DNA from: Dyadobacter sp. CY326
Lineage (GTDB): Bacteria > Bacteroidota > Bacteroidia > Cytophagales > Spirosomataceae
Direction: 5' to 3'
Length of the DNA stretch: 64,000 nt
NCBI RefSeq assembly: GCF_021390515.1
Contig: NZ_JAJUXI010000003.1
Span: 620,001 to 684,000 of the forward strand
Part shown: piece after piece, positions 50,952 through 59,772 of the stretch
Numbering within the stretch: the first letter of the stretch is position 1
Layout: each line of letters starts with the position of its first letter
The notes under the pieces: model-generated
Databases searched by the model: none
The model's input: only the letters and a program-made list of their open reading frames with translations
What the model was told of the DNA's origin: nothing
Translations under genes and position numbers: made by a program

Positions 50952-53875
50952 AACGCATCTCCATTACCCCGCCCACAAAAAGAGAGCTTATTACCCTGCG
51001 GGTGATGATCTTCATTGGATGCATGACCATTGCCTTCTTTCTGTATCATGTGCTGGACCCGTCCGTGCGCGGAAATGGGCCGCTTTACTGGATGCTGATG
51101 GTCACATTCGTTTTCACCTGTCTGAAATTGCTTTACGAGTGGTATCATTATCTGCACATCACCGTTCCGCCAACGCCGCCGCTTACCAAAGATTTCACAG
51201 TTGATATTTTTACAACATTCTGTGCTGGTGAGCCTTATGACATGATCATTGAAACGCTCACGGCCGTGAAGGCAATCACTTATCCACATGAAACTTATTT
51301 GTGCGATGAAGCCGATGATCCCTTTTTGAAAGAATTTTGTCAACAGCTCGGCGTGCATCATGTTACGAGAACAGTCAAGATAAATGCCAAAGCGGGCAAC
51401 ATTAACAATGCGCTAAAACAATCGAAAGGCGAGTTATGCGTCGTTCTGGATCCGGATCATGTTCCGCTTCCGGACTTTCTCGACCCCGTTGTTCCGCATT
51501 TTACTAATCCCGAAATCGGTTATGTGCAGGTCGTGCAGGCTTACAGAAACAGCGATGAAAGCCTGATTGCCAAAGGTGCGGCCCAGCAGACTTACCAGTT
51601 TTACGGGCCAATGATGATGACCATGAACAAATATGGCACCGTCCTGGCCATAGGCGCAAACTGCACATTCCGACGGGCCGCATTGGATTCTATCGGCGGA
51701 CATGCCGCCGGCCTTGCGGAAGATATGCACACATCCATGCAACTGCACGCCAAAGGCTGGAAATCTGTCTACGTTCCGGAAGTCGTTGCTCGGGGGCTGG
51801 TGCCGTCGACGCTTTCTGCTTATTACAAGCAACAGTTAAAGTGGTCGAGAGGCGTTTTTGATCTGCTTGTCACGGCTTATCCGAAATTATTCAGCCAGTT
51901 CACCTGGCGACAAAAGCTGCATTACGGCATCATTCCGATGCATTATTTATCAGGGATCATTTATCTGATCAATTTCCTGATTCCGGTCATTGCGCTCTGT
52001 TTTGGCACAAGCCCGATGCATATGGACATTACTCAATTTGGTCTGGCTGTTTTTCCGCTGATTGCGGCCATTGTCCTGATCAGACATTTCGTGCAATGGT
52101 GGGTGATGGAGGACGAAGAACGTGGTTTTCATATGGTGGGAGGATTGCTGCTGATCGGAAGCTGGTGGATATTTATTCTTGGCTTTGTATATACACTTGC
52201 CGGTAAAAAAGTGCCTTATGTGCCAACGCCCAAAGACGGAAATGAAGCCAATAACTGGCCGCTAAATGTGCCTAACCTCATTGTGCTGGCCGTTTCCGCT
52301 GCCGCGATTGGCTACGGATTGCTCACAGACTGGAACCCTTACAATCTGGTTATGGCCGGGTTTGCAGGACTCAATTGCCTGTTCATGTGCTTCACTATCG
52401 CAGCGAGCCGGCAGCAGCAATTCAGGCTGCTTCGGGCCAATAATCCTAGACTGAATGCATTGATGAGCCATGTCAAGTTTCTTAAAGGCATTTTCTGGAT
52501 ATTCAGGCACCAACTTTACACTGGCCTCCGCAGCACCGCAATGCTCGTGACATTGCTGTTGCTGGGCGTGTGGCTTTACAATGCAGAGTTTAAGTTTTTA
52601 GAAAAATTTTCGAGATTAAAAACACCGCATGTAACGACTGAATCGCCGACACCGGGAAACAGGTCAAAAGCATATTTTACGGCAAATGAGGAATGGACGA
52701 TGCCCGATTTCGATTCTTCTTCGGCTGCTAGTTCCGTTAGTTCATTCAAGGGAGCGCGCGGCATTAATTATCTCAAAGGGTCCGATTGGCGGCATGATTA
52801 TCAAGCTTTTACAAAACAAGAGCTCGTCGAAGATTTTCGTGAAATGAAGCACATTGGCATTAACACTGTAAAGTTCTACGGTCCGAGTTTTTACGATCAC
52901 AACATACTGAGGGTCGCAAATCAGCAGGCCATGAATTTATATTACGGATTCTGGATCGCGGACGACCTCGATTTTGAAGCTGATAAAAAAACGCTGGAAA
53001 CGCTTGCCGAAACGATATTGCGCACCGTCAGCAAGCATAAAGCCAATCCAAACATTATTTCCTGGAACCTTGGAAACGATGTCTTTCAAAATCTAGCCCG
53101 ACATTATCGGCGGTCCGATCTTACACGTCAGCAGGATGCTTATGTGGCTTGGCTTAAAACATTGGTTAACCAAATAAAAAAAGCCGATCCAAAGCGGCCT
53201 GTCACATTGGACATTGAAGTCACGCGGATGACGCCAGCCGTTGTTGCCAAAATTCGATCGGTTGTTCCGGAAATTGCTTCTTATGGCTTGGTTTACAATA
53301 GCAATGCACCGAAACAAGCGATCCGAAAAAAATTTCCGCATTTTATCAGCTATGCTGCCTTTGACGATTATGAACACATTCCAGACGACTCGAGTGGTGT
53401 TTTTATCTCAAATTGGCAGGATGTGCACACCTCGCAGCGGGTGAGTTTTGACGCGATTAAAGATCTGGGTGGCCGCAAAAAGAACACTTATCTGCAACTT
53501 GCGTCCCGCTGGAAAGGCGGTGTGAAACCATTTACTTCGCCCAAAATCAAGATCCTCAGGCCAGCTTCGGGAACATTTGCCGGAGCTCAGCTCGACTATT
53601 ATGCCATCATTGAAAATAATGGAAGTTGGACGCTGGCAAAAAGTATGCAGACCGATTTGAAGTTTGAGTGGAAACTGGTGCAGCTGAATTATTTGTACAA
53701 TCCCATCTCCACAGCTGATGCGGGAACAGGCCCGGCCCTGACCCTTAACATTCCTGAAAACCCCGCGAGTTATGAGCTCTATTTATTTGTGTTAAAGGGC
53801 GATACGGTGATTGACATCATCACTTCCAGCCTCAACACGCCTTTGGAAGAGCCCAAGATATCATCGGCTCTCTGA
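50948..53875 (+). CDS. Cellulose-synthase-like GT2 fused to glycosidase-like domain
   Basis: The 975-aa protein starts with two membrane helices (about 17-65). A family 2 glycosyltransferase domain follows, with CDEADDP (Asp120), LDPDH (Asp168, Asp170), AEDM (Asp259) and QQLKWSRG (295-302, the QxxRW-type motif with Lys for Arg). About six more membrane helices (330-548) come next. From about 600 to 975 it carries a GH2/GH5-like TIM-barrel (RGINYLKGSDWRHDY, EDFREMKHIGINTVKFYGPS, NIISWNLGNDVFQ). There the usual LGNE Glu is Asp711 and no clear nucleophile Glu follows (ISNWQDV instead). It probably polymerises a beta-linked glycan across the inner membrane, with the fused, likely inactive, domain gripping the chain outside. 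Confidence 0.87.
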   Translation: MKRISITPPTKRELITLRVMIFIGCMTIAFFLYHVLDPSVRGNGPLYWMLMVTFVFTCLKLLYEWYHYLHITVPPTPPLTKDFTVDIFTTFCAGEPYDMIIETLTAVKAITYPHETYLCDEADDPFLKEFCQQLGVHHVTRTVKINAKAGNINNALKQSKGELCVVLDPDHVPLPDFLDPVVPHFTNPEIGYVQVVQAYRNSDESLIAKGAAQQTYQFYGPMMMTMNKYGTVLAIGANCTFRRAALDSIGGHAAGLAEDMHTSMQLHAKGWKSVYVPEVVARGLVPSTLSAYYKQQLKWSRGVFDLLVTAYPKLFSQFTWRQKLHYGIIPMHYLSGIIYLINFLIPVIALCFGTSPMHMDITQFGLAVFPLIAAIVLIRHFVQWWVMEDEERGFHMVGGLLLIGSWWIFILGFVYTLAGKKVPYVPTPKDGNEANNWPLNVPNLIVLAVSAAAIGYGLLTDWNPYNLVMAGFAGLNCLFMCFTIAASRQQQFRLLRANNPRLNALMSHVKFLKGIFWIFRHQLYTGLRSTAMLVTLLLLGVWLYNAEFKFLEKFSRLKTPHVTTESPTPGNRSKAYFTANEEWTMPDFDSSSAASSVSSFKGARGINYLKGSDWRHDYQAFTKQELVEDFREMKHIGINTVKFYGPSFYDHNILRVANQQAMNLYYGFWIADDLDFEADKKTLETLAETILRTVSKHKANPNIISWNLGNDVFQNLARHYRRSDLTRQQDAYVAWLKTLVNQIKKADPKRPVTLDIEVTRMTPAVVAKIRSVVPEIASYGLVYNSNAPKQAIRKKFPHFISYAAFDDYEHIPDDSSGVFISNWQDVHTSQRVSFDAIKDLGGRKKNTYLQLASRWKGGVKPFTSPKIKILRPASGTFAGAQLDYYAIIENNGSWTLAKSMQTDLKFEWKLVQLNYLYNPISTADAGTGPALTLNIPENPASYELYLFVLKGDTVIDIITSSLNTPLEEPKISSAL

Positions 53876-55546
53876 CAAAGACTTTGCAAAATGCTGAAAA
53901 GTCTCCTTGCTAACGCTCCAATCAGGAGCCGGAATGTTGCCCCAAACCTTCGGGTTATCGGCCAGATTGAAATAGCTTACACCGTGAACTTCCGGATGTC
54001 CGCCAATGACTTTGGCGGCTTTCAGTAACCACTTTTGCTGAAAATCTTCTGGGCCTTTCACACCAAACTCCGTGATAAACAGCGGCTTGTTTGCGAGCCG
54101 CATCCGGTAAGCTTTCCGATTGAAAATGGTTTCGAAAGACTCCTGTTTCTCAGGATCAGTGATATTTTTATCGGGCAAGCCGTAAATGGCAATGCTGATG
54201 TAATCCACAACGTCTTCGCCGGGCCACCATTCCATCGAACCGCGGTCACCCGCTGGGCCCCACACTTTTTTGATATGCTTGTTTTTTGATTTGTCAAAAT
54301 TCATGAAATAACGAAATGCCTTGATGTAAAGCGCCGGGTCCTGACTTTGCCACGCATATCGGTGGATCGGGATCTCCATTTCGTGTGCAAAACGTAAATA
54401 AACCGTTTGCTTGCTGCCTGCGATAATTCGATAAATTTCATCAAATTCAGGATCATAAATGCCGTTCACGACATTATTAAGCACATTTGTATCCTTTCTG
54501 ACTTTCTGGTCACGCCATGGCTCAATGGTTAAAATGGCGTCGTGCTTTCTGGATGTGATCGCACTGAAATCCTTCTTAAACTGGCCGGTCTGCACATTTT
54601 CCAGGTCAATAAACAGGTGTTCAACACCCACTAATTCCGAATTCACGAGCATTTCCTTGGGATCATAAACGCCGATTAGCGGCACGCCTACTCTATCTTT
54701 TTTTGCACTCGGCGCGCTGCTTGCCACAGGATATAAATACGCGGCGTCGCGGCGGGTTTCAGCCACAGCCTTTGCCAGCGCCGATTTCAAATTGGACTCA
54801 TTTCCATTTCCCGAATGCAATACAAGCACCGGTTTTCCGAACATTCGCATGCGCTGGATCTTCCGTTTGATGTTGACCTCCAAGTCTTTCACGGCGGGAA
54901 AAGCGGTTGCCTTTAATTCGGATTTCCCATTGATCGTCACGCTTGCAAAATCCACAAATTCTGCGCCCGGCCAATATTCGTCAGCGCCCGGATAACCCGC
55001 CGCTCCCCAAACAATCTTCACTGCTGGAAAAACCGATTTTGCCAATTTCGCAAAGTGATTGAATGCTTCGATATAATCTTTCGGCGCCTGATATTGCCAT
55101 GGATAAAGCTGCACAGGAACTTCCATTTCAGGATTCCAGCGTAAGTAAATTTTGCCAGACCGTTTTTTCAACGCACTGCAAAACGCCTCGATCTTGGCAT
55201 CATAATCACCATTATTCACATCTTTAAGCGCATTGGGTGCCGAGGCATAGTCGGTTCCGGGCATTAAAATGGTGATGATTAGGTGTTCCGCCTCCGGGAT
55301 TTGGTTAAGCAATTTATTGATATAAGACTCGTCGACTTGCTTGTCGAGCTTTAATGCAAAATGCGCGAATGATTTGGACTGGCTCTGCTCATTCAGCTCA
55401 AAAACGCCGATCACCGGTTCATGGAACGACGAGTCGAGGGAATCCGCGGAAGGAATGTCGGAAGATTTCAGTTTTTGGAAAAAAAATAGCAGCACAAGAA
55501 TCGAAATGATTCCGGCTGTAACGATTAAGATTTTGGAGGTTTTCAT
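53861..55546 (-). CDS. Tandem GH26-like glycosidase anchored in the membrane
   Basis: The 561-aa protein has an N-terminal membrane anchor (ILIVTAGIISILVLLFFFQK) and two GH26-like domains. The second (about 290-555) has HEME (His388-Glu391, with Glu389 the acid/base) and ITEFG (Glu493, nucleophile), and looks active. The first (about 45-280) keeps Glu140 in NPEME but has His244 (VLVLHSG) where the nucleophile would be, so it should be inactive and may bind glycan. GH26 enzymes cleave beta-mannan, or beta-1,3/1,4-glucan or xylan. The gene converges on the GT2 fusion gene, overlapping its 3' end by 15 nt. Confidence 0.85.
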   Translation of the reverse strand: MKTSKILIVTAGIISILVLLFFFQKLKSSDIPSADSLDSSFHEPVIGVFELNEQSQSKSFAHFALKLDKQVDESYINKLLNQIPEAEHLIITILMPGTDYASAPNALKDVNNGDYDAKIEAFCSALKKRSGKIYLRWNPEMEVPVQLYPWQYQAPKDYIEAFNHFAKLAKSVFPAVKIVWGAAGYPGADEYWPGAEFVDFASVTINGKSELKATAFPAVKDLEVNIKRKIQRMRMFGKPVLVLHSGNGNESNLKSALAKAVAETRRDAAYLYPVASSAPSAKKDRVGVPLIGVYDPKEMLVNSELVGVEHLFIDLENVQTGQFKKDFSAITSRKHDAILTIEPWRDQKVRKDTNVLNNVVNGIYDPEFDEIYRIIAGSKQTVYLRFAHEMEIPIHRYAWQSQDPALYIKAFRYFMNFDKSKNKHIKKVWGPAGDRGSMEWWPGEDVVDYISIAIYGLPDKNITDPEKQESFETIFNRKAYRMRLANKPLFITEFGVKGPEDFQQKWLLKAAKVIGGHPEVHGVSYFNLADNPKVWGNIPAPDWSVSKETFQHFAKSLSESR

Positions 55547-55718
55547 GCAGTGAACCAGCTCAGGCGGCGAAAGCTCAAATTAACAATGTTACAGAGCAAT
55601 TCATCAAAAATTTACCCAAAAAAGTAATCCTTGTACAAATCTGTCATTTTCGTTCTATTTTTTGATTGCTCGTTGCGCTATTCTTGCATGGATTAAAAAG
55701 CAACCACCCAAAAACAGA

Positions 55719-56708
55719 ATGAATACAGAAAGATTTTTTTCACGAAGAAATTGGCTTCTCGCCAGCGGAATGCTGGGTTCTGCCCACTTGTTAGGTCTGA
55801 AACCATCGCTAGCGGAAGCCAGTAATGTCGCAAAAACACCGGCACTTACAGCGGACGAAATTGCCGCCATTGAAGCAGCCATAGGCAAAAAAGGGAACTA
55901 CAATGAAGGACAAGCCGTCCACACAACGCCGCTGCCCCGCAACGACCTGAAAGTAACCGTGAAAGGTGAACCCGTTCCGATCCCGTTCGGATTCGGCGGC
56001 TGGGCTTCCATTAAAAAAACGCTTGACGGAAAATCGGCCGTGCTAATGAGCGACACGGTCCTTTTGGAGGAAGAAGTGAACCCGCTCATTTCGGCAGCCC
56101 AGGCGAATGGCCTTGAAATCGGCGCGATCCACAACCATTTCTTTTACGAGCAGCCGCGCATTTTTTACATGCATTTGCACGGAATGGGGACGCCTCAGGA
56201 TTTGGCCAAAAAATTTGCCGCAACAATTAAGGATGCGAAAATTTCTCCTGCCAACCAACCCGCACCTGCCGCAGCTGCCACAACAACCGGCAAAGAACTT
56301 TTTGATATCCCGGCCCTTGACGCAATTGTGAAATACACCGGCGTTGTGAACGGGCCCACATACAAGTACACCGTTGGCCGCGACGACCTCACTGCGATGG
56401 CAATGGGCGCTGAAATGACCGCTGCGATAGGGCTTAACTCCTGGGCAAGTTTTGCGGGCAACAAGGACAATGCGCACATTGCGGGCGACATCGCCATGCT
56501 GGAAGATGAAGTGAACACGGTGATCAAAGCGCTCCGCGCCAACGACCTGGAAGTCGTTGCCTTGCATAACCACATGTTTGGTGAAAATCCGCGGATTATA
56601 TTCCTGCATTACTATGGCCGTGGACCGGCTGCAACGCTTGCCAAAGGTTTCAGGTCGGCGCTGGACGTGCTAGGAAAAGTGCCAAAAAGCTCGCATACAA
56701 CCCATTAG
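55719..56708 (+). CDS. DUF1259 protein with Tat signal, ChrA partner
   Basis: The 329-aa protein has a twin-arginine signal (FFSRRNWLLASGMLGSAHLL) and two DUF1259 repeats. Repeat one reads FGGWASIKKTLDGKSAVLMS to AIHNHFFYEQPRIFYMHLHG; repeat two reads LNSWASFAGNKDNAHIAGDI to ALHNHMFGENPRIIFLHYYG. The paired HNH and H-x-H residues suggest metal binding. Tat export implies folding, perhaps with a cofactor, before export. It is followed by chrA after 3 nt, an association I regard as common for DUF1259 genes. The function is not established; a role in chromate or oxidative stress is inferred from the partner. The ATG at 55719 is the start of the Tat signal. Confidence 0.85.
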   Translation: MNTERFFSRRNWLLASGMLGSAHLLGLKPSLAEASNVAKTPALTADEIAAIEAAIGKKGNYNEGQAVHTTPLPRNDLKVTVKGEPVPIPFGFGGWASIKKTLDGKSAVLMSDTVLLEEEVNPLISAAQANGLEIGAIHNHFFYEQPRIFYMHLHGMGTPQDLAKKFAATIKDAKISPANQPAPAAAATTTGKELFDIPALDAIVKYTGVVNGPTYKYTVGRDDLTAMAMGAEMTAAIGLNSWASFAGNKDNAHIAGDIAMLEDEVNTVIKALRANDLEVVALHNHMFGENPRIIFLHYYGRGPAATLAKGFRSALDVLGKVPKSSHTTH

Positions 56709-56711
56709 TAA

Positions 56712-57899
56712 ATGGAAACGACAACGCAAAACCAGACAACACGATACAGCCTTGCCGACCTCACCAGGTATTTTCTAAAACTTGGCACATTCGGTTTCGG
56801 CGGCCCGGTGGCCCTTATCGGCTATATGCACCGGGATTTGGTGGAAGAAAAAAAATGGATCAGCGAGGATGAATATCGTGAAGGCCTGGCGCTCGCACAG
56901 CTTGCGCCGGGCCCTCTGGCTGCCCAGCTGGGCATTTTTCTGGGCTATGTGCATTACGGTGTGTGGGGCGCCACGCTCGTGGGACTCGCTTTTGTGCTCC
57001 CGTCATTTGTTATGGTGGTTTTGCTGGGCATGGCTTACAAACTTTACGGCGGACTCCCGTGGATGCAGTCTGTGTTTTACGGCGTTGGCTCTGCCGTGAT
57101 CGGGATCATTACATTGAGTTGTTACAAGCTGTCAATCAAATCAATCAGTAAAATAGAACCGGAAGCGATCAAAAGCAGGTGGATCTTATGGCTCTTCTTT
57201 TTGACAATGGCCGTTGTTACTGCCGTCACACAAAAAGAAGAAGTGTGGCTTTTTGTCCTGCTCGGACTCGTTTATATGATTGTAAAAGCACCTCCGAAAT
57301 GGCTGCAACGAAGAAATACAAGCCTATCAGTCGTGCTTTTGGCCGGCATTGGATTTTGGGAATATAATCCGGGAGAACTGGTCAAGCTGGGATTGTTCTT
57401 CACAGAGGCCGGGGCGTTCGTTTTTGGAAGCGGGCTGGCGATCATTCCTTTTTTGCAGGCTGGCGTGGTGAATGAAATGGGGTGGCTCAATGAGCAGCAA
57501 TTCCTTGATTCGGTGGCAGTTGCAATGATTACGCCGGGGCCGGTGGTCATTACGGTTGGATTTATTGGTTTTCTTGTGTCGGGCTTTGCCGGGGCCGCTG
57601 TTGCCGCATTGGGCGTTTTTTTGCCCTGCTTCGTTTTCACAGTTTTGCCAGCGCCTTATTTCAAAAGGATTTCCAAAAACACGAGCATCAAAGCGTTTGT
57701 GGATGGGATTACGGCAGCCGTAGTCGGTGCGCTTGTGGGTTCAGTTTTTGTCATCGCCACCCGCTCAATTGTTGATACTGCATCTGCCGTAATCGCCGTC
57801 ATTACAATCCTGTCATTGATTTACATTAAAAAATTGCAGGAGCCTTACATCATTTTAGCTGCGGCTATTGTTGGCTTTTGCATTAAAACTTATTTGTGA
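56712..57899 (+). CDS. chrA: Chromate efflux transporter ChrA
   Basis: The 395-aa inner membrane protein has the CHR duplication. The first half has LGTFGFGGPVALIGYMHRDL, then LALAQLAPGPLAAQLGIFLG. The second half has TEAGAFVFGSGLAIIPFLQA, then VAVAMITPGPVVITVGFIGF. These FGGP/GPLA and FGSG/PGP motifs define ChrA, a chromate/sulfate-type efflux pump of the CHR superfamily. The length is typical of the two-domain form. It starts 3 nt after the DUF1259 gene, so the two form an operon. Confidence 0.95.
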   Translation: METTTQNQTTRYSLADLTRYFLKLGTFGFGGPVALIGYMHRDLVEEKKWISEDEYREGLALAQLAPGPLAAQLGIFLGYVHYGVWGATLVGLAFVLPSFVMVVLLGMAYKLYGGLPWMQSVFYGVGSAVIGIITLSCYKLSIKSISKIEPEAIKSRWILWLFFLTMAVVTAVTQKEEVWLFVLLGLVYMIVKAPPKWLQRRNTSLSVVLLAGIGFWEYNPGELVKLGLFFTEAGAFVFGSGLAIIPFLQAGVVNEMGWLNEQQFLDSVAVAMITPGPVVITVGFIGFLVSGFAGAAVAALGVFLPCFVFTVLPAPYFKRISKNTSIKAFVDGITAAVVGALVGSVFVIATRSIVDTASAVIAVITILSLIYIKKLQEPYIILAAAIVGFCIKTYL

Positions 57900-57908
57900 T
57901 CTGTCTCA

Positions 57909-58628
57909 TCAAAGCGTTCTTAATTTCCCAAGACCGCCATCGATGCCAATGACTTGTCCGGTTATCCAGCTGCTTTCTTCTGACAGTAAAAATGCAATGG
58001 CCTGACTGATATCCTCGGGCTGACCAACCTTGGCCAAAGGATGTCTCTTTGCGGATGCTTCACGTTTTTCGGGCGTGCTCAAAAAGCTCTGCGCCATGGG
58101 CGTGTCAGTGAGCGAAGGCGCGACAACATTCACACGCACACGTTGCCCGGCGAGCTCTGCGGCCAGTGACATTGCGAGACCTTCCACCGCGCCTTTTGCG
58201 GCCGAAATGCTGGCATGATAAGGCATCCCCGTTCTGGCTGCAACAGAACTGACCAAAACGACCGAAGCGCCTAATGCACCTTTCAGTTGCCTGAGCGAAT
58301 GTTGAATGATCTGCACTGCGCCCAACACATTGACACGATAATCATTCAAAAAGTCTTCGGCCGAAAGCCTGTTAAATGGTTTGAGATTAATGCTGCCGAC
58401 GGAATAAACCAAGCCATGCAACTGCTCAGGCAAAAATGCGGAAACCGATTCGAGGTTGCCTGTAACATCGGCTTGCAGCTGTTTGACGCCATCGGGCAAT
58501 TCGGTGCTTTGGTTCCGGGAAATGACGTAAACCGCTGCCCCGTTTTCATGAAGCAATTTAACCAGCGACAAACCGATGCCCGAACTTCCACCAACCACCA
58601 GGATATTTTTTGCTTTAAAATTCATCAT
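57909..58628 (-). CDS. Atypical SDR with Ile in place of catalytic Tyr
   Basis: The 239-aa protein has the SDR cofactor motif GGSSGIG, the catalytic-type Ser in LVSSVAARTG and a C-terminal WITGQVIGIDGGLG. At 13 positions after that Ser, where the catalytic Tyr of YxxxK belongs, it has Ile (HASISAAKGAVEGL); the Lys is in place. So either the enzyme uses another residue (a Tyr lies four positions earlier, in MPYHAS) or it is not a typical reductase. The same HAxI-xAAK wording is known in other SDRs, so it is a subfamily trait rather than a mutation. Convergent with chrA. Confidence 0.9.
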   Translation of the reverse strand: MMNFKAKNILVVGGSSGIGLSLVKLLHENGAAVYVISRNQSTELPDGVKQLQADVTGNLESVSAFLPEQLHGLVYSVGSINLKPFNRLSAEDFLNDYRVNVLGAVQIIQHSLRQLKGALGASVVLVSSVAARTGMPYHASISAAKGAVEGLAMSLAAELAGQRVRVNVVAPSLTDTPMAQSFLSTPEKREASAKRHPLAKVGQPEDISQAIAFLLSEESSWITGQVIGIDGGLGKLRTL

Positions 58629-58665
58629 TTAATGTGAGTTCAACTTTGGTTAGGATATTAAACTG

Positions 58666-59598
58666 TTAATATCCGTCAGAAAGTTGAATCTCGTCCTTAA
58701 CTTTTCCAGTTTTTATAAATTCATTGATATTTTCGGTGAATTTCACGGCTTTATCGCGGTCACGCACCTTATGTGCAGCGCCGGTGTGCTGGGTGAGCAG
58801 TACATTGCCCATTTTCCATAATTTGCTGTCATGAGGAAGCGGCTCGGTTTCGGTGACATCCAGCACTGCGCCGATCAGCTTTCCGCTTTCGAGTGCATCG
58901 ATCAATGCGGCTTCGTCGGTTGTGTTGCCGCGTCCGATATTGGCATACAAAGCGCCTTCTTTCATCGCTTCAAAGAAGTCACCGCCAACATATTTATCCA
59001 GATTTCCGGGCAATGTATTAATGACCAAATCTATTTCAGGAAGAGATTTGAGCAGTTCTTCGTAGGAATGAATGTCAGCTTTCGGGTCGCTTTTTGCGGT
59101 CATCTGCACGGAGCAGCCAAATGCTTCCAAGAACTTGCATACGTGCACGGCAATCGCTCCCGAGCCAAGCAGGATCACTTGCTTTTCGCCTAAAACTGAC
59201 ATTTGTTCTTCAATTTGCTCTCCTACCCACTTGGCTTCGAGCTGGTTTTTGACCATGCTGTGCACACCGCGATAAAATGCCAGAACGCCGGCAACGATCG
59301 TTTCGGCGCAGGGCGCTGCGGACATGTCACCAATGTTGGCCACTTTGCCTTTGAAGTCCAGATCTTTATATTGCTCGAAACCGACATTCTCTAACTGCCA
59401 GAATTTAAGGTTCTTCCCATATTCTTCCATGATTTCAACCGGTGGGTTGCCCACAAGCACATCGGCATCATCGAGTGCTTTGGCAACATCCGCATCGGAG
59501 CGCTCCGATTTTAGCATAATTTCGGAGTCTTCGGGCAGCTGGCGGATAAATTCATCCTGATAAGGCTGTTTCAGGTCGGTCCAGAGCAAAATTTTCAT
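58666..59598 (-). CDS. D-isomer-specific 2-hydroxyacid dehydrogenase
   Basis: The 310-aa protein has the two-domain NAD(P)-linked 2-hydroxyacid dehydrogenase fold. The Rossmann turn reads ILLGSGAIAVHVCKFLEAFG. The catalytic residues are Arg in NIGRGNTTDE, Glu in TETEPLP and His in TQHTGAAH. It reduces 2-keto acids such as glyoxylate or hydroxypyruvate, or the reverse; the substrate is not clear. It stands 37 nt upstream of the atypical SDR gene on the same strand. Confidence 0.92.
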   Translation of the reverse strand: MKILLWTDLKQPYQDEFIRQLPEDSEIMLKSERSDADVAKALDDADVLVGNPPVEIMEEYGKNLKFWQLENVGFEQYKDLDFKGKVANIGDMSAAPCAETIVAGVLAFYRGVHSMVKNQLEAKWVGEQIEEQMSVLGEKQVILLGSGAIAVHVCKFLEAFGCSVQMTAKSDPKADIHSYEELLKSLPEIDLVINTLPGNLDKYVGGDFFEAMKEGALYANIGRGNTTDEAALIDALESGKLIGAVLDVTETEPLPHDSKLWKMGNVLLTQHTGAAHKVRDRDKAVKFTENINEFIKTGKVKDEIQLSDGY

Positions 59599-59717
59599 GA
59601 CGTAAAGGTTAAGTTAGCCGTGCATAAGGCTTGATAATGAATAGCAGCAGGGCGCATAAAATACCATTCCATCCGATTTTGGCATTGCAACAATTTTAAT
59701 GCTTACTCGCCAGACGC

Positions 59718-59751
59718 AAAAAAAGCTGTCAATCAGATTGACAGCTTTTTT
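59718..59751. terminator. Intrinsic terminator of the alpha/beta hydrolase gene
   Basis: AAAAAAGCTGTCAAT pairs with ATTGACAGCTTTTTT around a 3-nt loop (59719-59733, 59737-59751). It ends the minus-strand hydrolase gene (end 59773) and could act in both directions. Confidence 0.88.
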
Positions 59752-59772
59752 CTATTTCAGCTTCGCTAACTT

